Made by a program: the position numbers and the translations under genes
Shown here: positions 61,109 to 64,000 of the stretch, piece by piece
How the letters are laid out: each line of letters opens with the position of its first letter
Numbering within the stretch: the stretch's first letter is position 1
The notes under the pieces: model-generated
Databases searched by the model: none
What the model was told of the DNA's origin: nothing
Seen by the model: only the letters and a program-made list of their open reading frames with translations
NCBI GenBank assembly: GCA_963746255.1
Contig: CAVVAJ010000005.1
Coordinates: 186,001-250,000, forward strand
Length of the DNA stretch: 64,000 bases
Origin: DAOVXM01 sp963746255
GTDB lineage: Bacteria; Chloroflexota; Anaerolineae; Anaerolineales; UBA4823
Reading direction: 5' to 3'

Positions 61109-62245
61109 TTATCGTCTGACCATGGTAAAGGCTGGCTTTCTTAACCAAAAGTAACTGCTTACGGTAATAGAAGCAAAAATCAATACAATGCTGTAGGCGT
61201 AAATCAACTCGGGTTTAATATCGAACAGCAAACCAGCTAGCAAAGGTGCCACAATTGTTGCGATCGATCCGACAGTTTCACTCACGCCATATGCCGCACC
61301 CATCCTGGAGGAATCAATCAAGTCTCTAGAAACGGCAACTGCTAAGGCTCGCGCAGCTCGATAGCCTCCTAGCAGAATAAAAGCCAGGCTGTACCACATG
61401 ACTCCTTCCTGCTGCCAGATTATCATCGCAAACAGCGCCACTGATACTTGTCCGAGGATGAAACCCAATCTGGCATCAAGCATCCCCAGAATAAGGTTAA
61501 GCACAACCACTCCTAAACTACTCAAAGAATAGAGCCGGCCGATGGTTTGGAATGAGAACCCGGCGATATCTTGGAGATAGTTTGGAGTTAACGGCTGTGG
61601 TAGATACATTGCCAGCACAGCAATAAATAATATTACTAGGAATGATACAAATCTGCGATTGTCGAATAAACGCAGAAAATTCTGGCTTTGAGGTTGCGTT
61701 TCGATGGGTTGAGGCTGAATTTGGAAGATGATAATGGTGGAAAGAATGAACATGATACCTGCGAATATGAAGATACTTTTAAAACCGTAACTCTCACCGA
61801 GATAGCCACCAATTGATGGCCCTATTATGGCACCTAAATTAAAAGAAGCCGAAACCGCTGTGAGTACGCGCCCAACACTCCAGCGTCCTCGTGCTGTGGT
61901 TATATAACTGTTAAGAGGCGCGACAACAAACATGGTGATTCCGTACAGTAACACACCAAATACAAACCCGGCTAAATTTGTCGATAAGGACATGATTCCG
62001 ATTGCTAATAAGCCGATAATCCAGGCGCTGAGCATAATCGGCCTTCGGCCAAAATGATCTGCTAACAGCCCAGCGGGGATATGAGCAATTGCATTTGTTA
62101 AACCAAAAGCGCCTAGTATCCCTCCAATCAGGATGGGGTTGGCCCCTAGCTCCTGCAGATAGAGTGGTTGATAAGCGATGAACGATGTCTCGCCCATCCC
62201 CCAAAAGAACAAGGAGACAGCGATAAGCAGTAAATTACGATTCAT
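61109..62245 (-). CDS. Major facilitator superfamily transporter
   Basis: Twelve hydrophobic helices in 378 residues. The MFS signature between helices 2 and 3 is 'AGLLADHFGRRPIM'. The repeat at the second half has 'GMLDARLGFILGQ'. The helix 5 region has 'GAIIGPSIGGYLGESYGF', the antiporter-like motif C, so drug or metabolite efflux is plausible. It starts in a 4-base overlap (ATGA) with the alpha/beta-hydrolase gene upstream, so the two are translationally coupled. Substrate unknown. Confidence 0.9.
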   Translation of the reverse strand: MNRNLLLIAVSLFFWGMGETSFIAYQPLYLQELGANPILIGGILGAFGLTNAIAHIPAGLLADHFGRRPIMLSAWIIGLLAIGIMSLSTNLAGFVFGVLLYGITMFVVAPLNSYITTARGRWSVGRVLTAVSASFNLGAIIGPSIGGYLGESYGFKSIFIFAGIMFILSTIIIFQIQPQPIETQPQSQNFLRLFDNRRFVSFLVILFIAVLAMYLPQPLTPNYLQDIAGFSFQTIGRLYSLSSLGVVVLNLILGMLDARLGFILGQVSVALFAMIIWQQEGVMWYSLAFILLGGYRAARALAVAVSRDLIDSSRMGAAYGVSETVGSIATIVAPLLAGLLFDIKPELIYAYSIVLIFASITVSSYFWLRKPAFTMVRR

Positions 62246-62997
62246 AATACATTTGCAGCATGTTGCTCAATAAATTTAGCCACAGCTCTAAAAACGATCT
62301 CTCGTTCGGGTTCGCGTGTGATCACATGACCACTGTCATCAAGCCATATCATCGATTTCTCTTCGCTGCCTAAAGCATCATAAATTTTGTTCATGTTTTC
62401 AGGCGCTACCCCTTGATCTGTATGTGAGTGAATTAATAGAACTGGAACTTTGATTTTGCTTAGAACAGGTCTAAGCTCGGATAACAAGGTATCCAACTGA
62501 ATAATTCCCTTTGTTGGGTATGCAGGATAATCGATATGATCCACTGCCGCTTCTTGATTATGCCAATCTGGAGGTCCTTTCGGTATATTTCGGATAAACA
62601 TACCCAACGGTCGTATGAAGCGTGATCTAGGGTCTGGAGGCACGGCGTAAGGGGTTGACATCGCGACGACTCCTGTAACTGGGAAATGGGCTGCAAGGTA
62701 GAGGGCGAGGACACCACCCATAGATAAACCCATCACGAAAATATCCTTGCACATCCCTTTGAGTAGATGGTAACCATCTTCAACTGACGCAATCCAATCT
62801 TGCCAATATGCATGGTTCAAGTCATCCATTTTTGTCGCGTGACCAGCTAAGCGTACACCAAGAACAGAATAGTCTTGTTCTGCTAGATATTCACCCATCC
62901 AACGCATTTCCTTTGGGGTACCGGTAAATCCGTGTATGAGGAGACAGCCGATCTCACTTCCAGGGTACAAAAAGGGTTCTGCAGATGGAATGATCAT
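62242..62997 (-). CDS. Alpha/beta hydrolase, carboxylesterase type
   Basis: A 251-residue hydrolase of the Est30-like group: oxyanion 'LLIHGFTGTPKEMRWMGEYL', 'VRLAGHATK', nucleophile in 'FVMGLSMGGVLAL' (G-x-S-x-G), Asp in 'LLIHSHTDQGVAP' and His in 'LDDSGHVITREPE'. Enzymes of this type cleave short to medium acyl esters or monoglycerides. It lies 3 bases behind the M24 peptidase stop and overlaps the MFS gene, so peptidase, hydrolase, transporter and PAP2 phosphatase form one minus-strand operon. Substrate not determined. Confidence 0.92.
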   Translation of the reverse strand: MIIPSAEPFLYPGSEIGCLLIHGFTGTPKEMRWMGEYLAEQDYSVLGVRLAGHATKMDDLNHAYWQDWIASVEDGYHLLKGMCKDIFVMGLSMGGVLALYLAAHFPVTGVVAMSTPYAVPPDPRSRFIRPLGMFIRNIPKGPPDWHNQEAAVDHIDYPAYPTKGIIQLDTLLSELRPVLSKIKVPVLLIHSHTDQGVAPENMNKIYDALGSEEKSMIWLDDSGHVITREPEREIVFRAVAKFIEQHAANVL

Positions 62998-63000
62998 AGA

Positions 63001-64000
63001 TCACTCAATGACCATCAATTCGCGGTTGATAGTTGTCAGACTTTCCCCACCATCCTCGGTTACTAAGATGTCATCCTCGATTCGGACACCATTTTCTTCT
63101 GGTAGATATATCCCCGGTTCAATCGTGAAAGTCATCCCCGGGGATAATATTCGTTGATTCCCCTGCCGGATATAGGGTGGCTCATGACCTTCGATGCCGA
63201 TACCATGACCTGTACGGTGAATAAAAAATTCCCCATATCCCGCCTGCGTGATTTGGTTGCGAGCAGCCTCATCGATTTGCTCTGCATATAATCCCGATTG
63301 GACGGCTTCACGACCAGCTGTATTCGCGTTGAGAACTACTTGGTGGATTTTTTCAAATTCTGGAGAGATATACCCGATCGCAAAAGTACGGGTGATATCT
63401 GATACATAGCCACCATCCGTAGCGCCCCAATCAATAACCAACATATCGCCTGGAATAAGTATCCGCTTCGAAGGCGAAGCATGTGGGTTCGCGCTGTTAG
63501 GACCGGAAGATACAATTGGGAAGAATGGTAGTTCAGGTTGCGAACCATTCCGCAAGAGCTGCAGTGTCAGTTCGGATGCGACATCTTGCTCGCTTACACC
63601 TGGATGGATCATGTTAAGGGTGGCGATAAGGGCATGCTCAGCGATATCCACTGCTTTACGAATCGCTTTGATTTCGGCGTGACCTTTGATTATGCGAAGC
63701 TCAGTAATGAGTTCATTTGCAGCGACGATGCTGTTTTTATCGGGAATTCCTTCTTCAAGTAAACGTAATTCCAGAACACGCATACGCCGATCTTCAATAC
63801 CAATCCTAGCATCATTCAAAAAACCCAGTCCCAATATTGCATCTCTGAAAATCCCAGGCCAAGCATGGGGATCTTCTCCATAATCAACTGCATCGATCTC
63901 AAAATCAAGTCCTTTGATTTTCGCGGCTTCTAATTCTGGCAGGATGATAATATTTGGTTTCTCGAGCGGAAATATGGCAACAACGGGTCTTTCACTGAGG
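63001..64000 (-). CDS. Xaa-Pro aminopeptidase-like M24 metallopeptidase (partial, runs off the right edge)
   Basis: The C-terminal 'pita-bread' domain is complete. The metal ligands are D in 'LVIDWGATDGGYVSDITRTFAIG' (two Asp), H in 'HRTGHGIGIEGHEPPYI', E in 'FTIEPGIYLPEENGVRIEDDILVTEDG' (two Glu). The frame is open to the window end without a stop ('RPVVAIFPLEKPNIIILPELEAAKI...'), which is part of the N-terminal creatinase-like domain, so the start lies beyond 64000. It cleaves an N-terminal residue before proline, or a related dipeptide. It appears to lead the operon that continues with the alpha/beta hydrolase. The methionine near 63834 is internal and not the start. Confidence 0.92.
   Translation of the reverse strand, partial: LSERPVVAIFPLEKPNIIILPELEAAKIKGLDFEIDAVDYGEDPHAWPGIFRDAILGLGFLNDARIGIEDRRMRVLELRLLEEGIPDKNSIVAANELITELRIIKGHAEIKAIRKAVDIAEHALIATLNMIHPGVSEQDVASELTLQLLRNGSQPELPFFPIVSSGPNSANPHASPSKRILIPGDMLVIDWGATDGGYVSDITRTFAIGYISPEFEKIHQVVLNANTAGREAVQSGLYAEQIDEAARNQITQAGYGEFFIHRTGHGIGIEGHEPPYIRQGNQRILSPGMTFTIEPGIYLPEENGVRIEDDILVTEDGGESLTTINRELMVIE

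Noticed and set aside
1..64000. CRISPR arrays, toxin-antitoxin pairs, restriction systems, rRNA and tRNA genes
   Set aside because: Looked for on both strands; no direct-repeat array, paired small genes or folded RNA genes were seen apart from the T-box.

Overview
The window looks like a chromosomal stretch from an anaerobic member of the Chloroflexota, most likely class Anaerolineae. This is inferred from family composition, not from a marker gene. The indicators are a tungsten-type aldehyde:ferredoxin oxidoreductase with a MoaD-like partner, an archaeal-type phosphoglycerate mutase (ApgM), an EF-G-2 type GTPase, a T-box ahead of valS, several families I associate with Anaerolineae, and GC content in the mid-forties by eye. 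No tRNA, rRNA, CRISPR array or intact insertion sequence was seen. Almost everything is ordinary housekeeping and cell-surface biology.

Layout. 0-3.2 kb (minus): an operon of a response-regulator/TadZ-like ATPase, a sirtuin and a frameshifted GAF histidine kinase. 3.2-7.2 kb: tilS (broken by an in-frame TGA), a MoaD-like protein and convergent AOR. 7.2-9.8 kb: the most accessory-looking part, with a 0.9-kb gene-free gap, a possible IS3-type end, a tyrosine recombinase lacking its catalytic residues, and a lipoprotein. 9.8-15.2 kb: HD hydrolase, SanA-like protein, folC and lon. 15.3-27.4 kb (minus): a long block of cell-envelope genes: histidine phosphatase, MltG, RuvX, a baseplate-J-like membrane protein, a sulfatase-type enzyme, a kinase-like/methyltransferase fusion (frameshifted), a small membrane protein, WecE-like and WecD-like enzymes for an acetamido-dideoxy-sugar, a polyprenyl-phosphate glycosyltransferase and a large membrane protein. 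27.5-30.8 kb: alaS and mscL. 31-38.6 kb: membrane spermidine-synthase-like protein, a Lit/DUF1461 protein, apgM, a MalK-type ATPase and mutS. 38.6-45.3 kb: VOC protein, lipoprotein, DUF3786 protein, and a T-box - phzF - valS unit. 45.4-51 kb: metallo-beta-lactamase fold protein, plsY, a JAMM protease with a G10 tract, a membrane protein, GT4 glycosyltransferase, yraN and miaA. 51-57.5 kb: PIG-L deacetylase, acyl-CoA ligase, DUF364, degV (frameshifted), a phosphatase-superfamily enzyme and a methyltransferase. 57.8-64 kb: EF-G-2, PAP2 phosphatase, MFS transporter, alpha/beta hydrolase and a partial M24 peptidase.

Two window-wide patterns stand out. First, five otherwise well-conserved genes are each broken by one event: four +1 shifts (near 551, 21366, 44430 and 54963) and one in-frame TGA (4178). 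With no other decay, sequence error is the simplest explanation, but real lesions are not excluded. Second, tilS, folC and mutS each have a good -10 box only 6-8 nt before the start codon and no Shine-Dalgarno, which predicts leaderless mRNAs.

No clearly new multi-gene defence or biosynthetic system was found. The most unusual assemblies are the response regulator/TadZ-sirtuin-kinase operon and the envelope block with its kinase-like/methyltransferase fusion.
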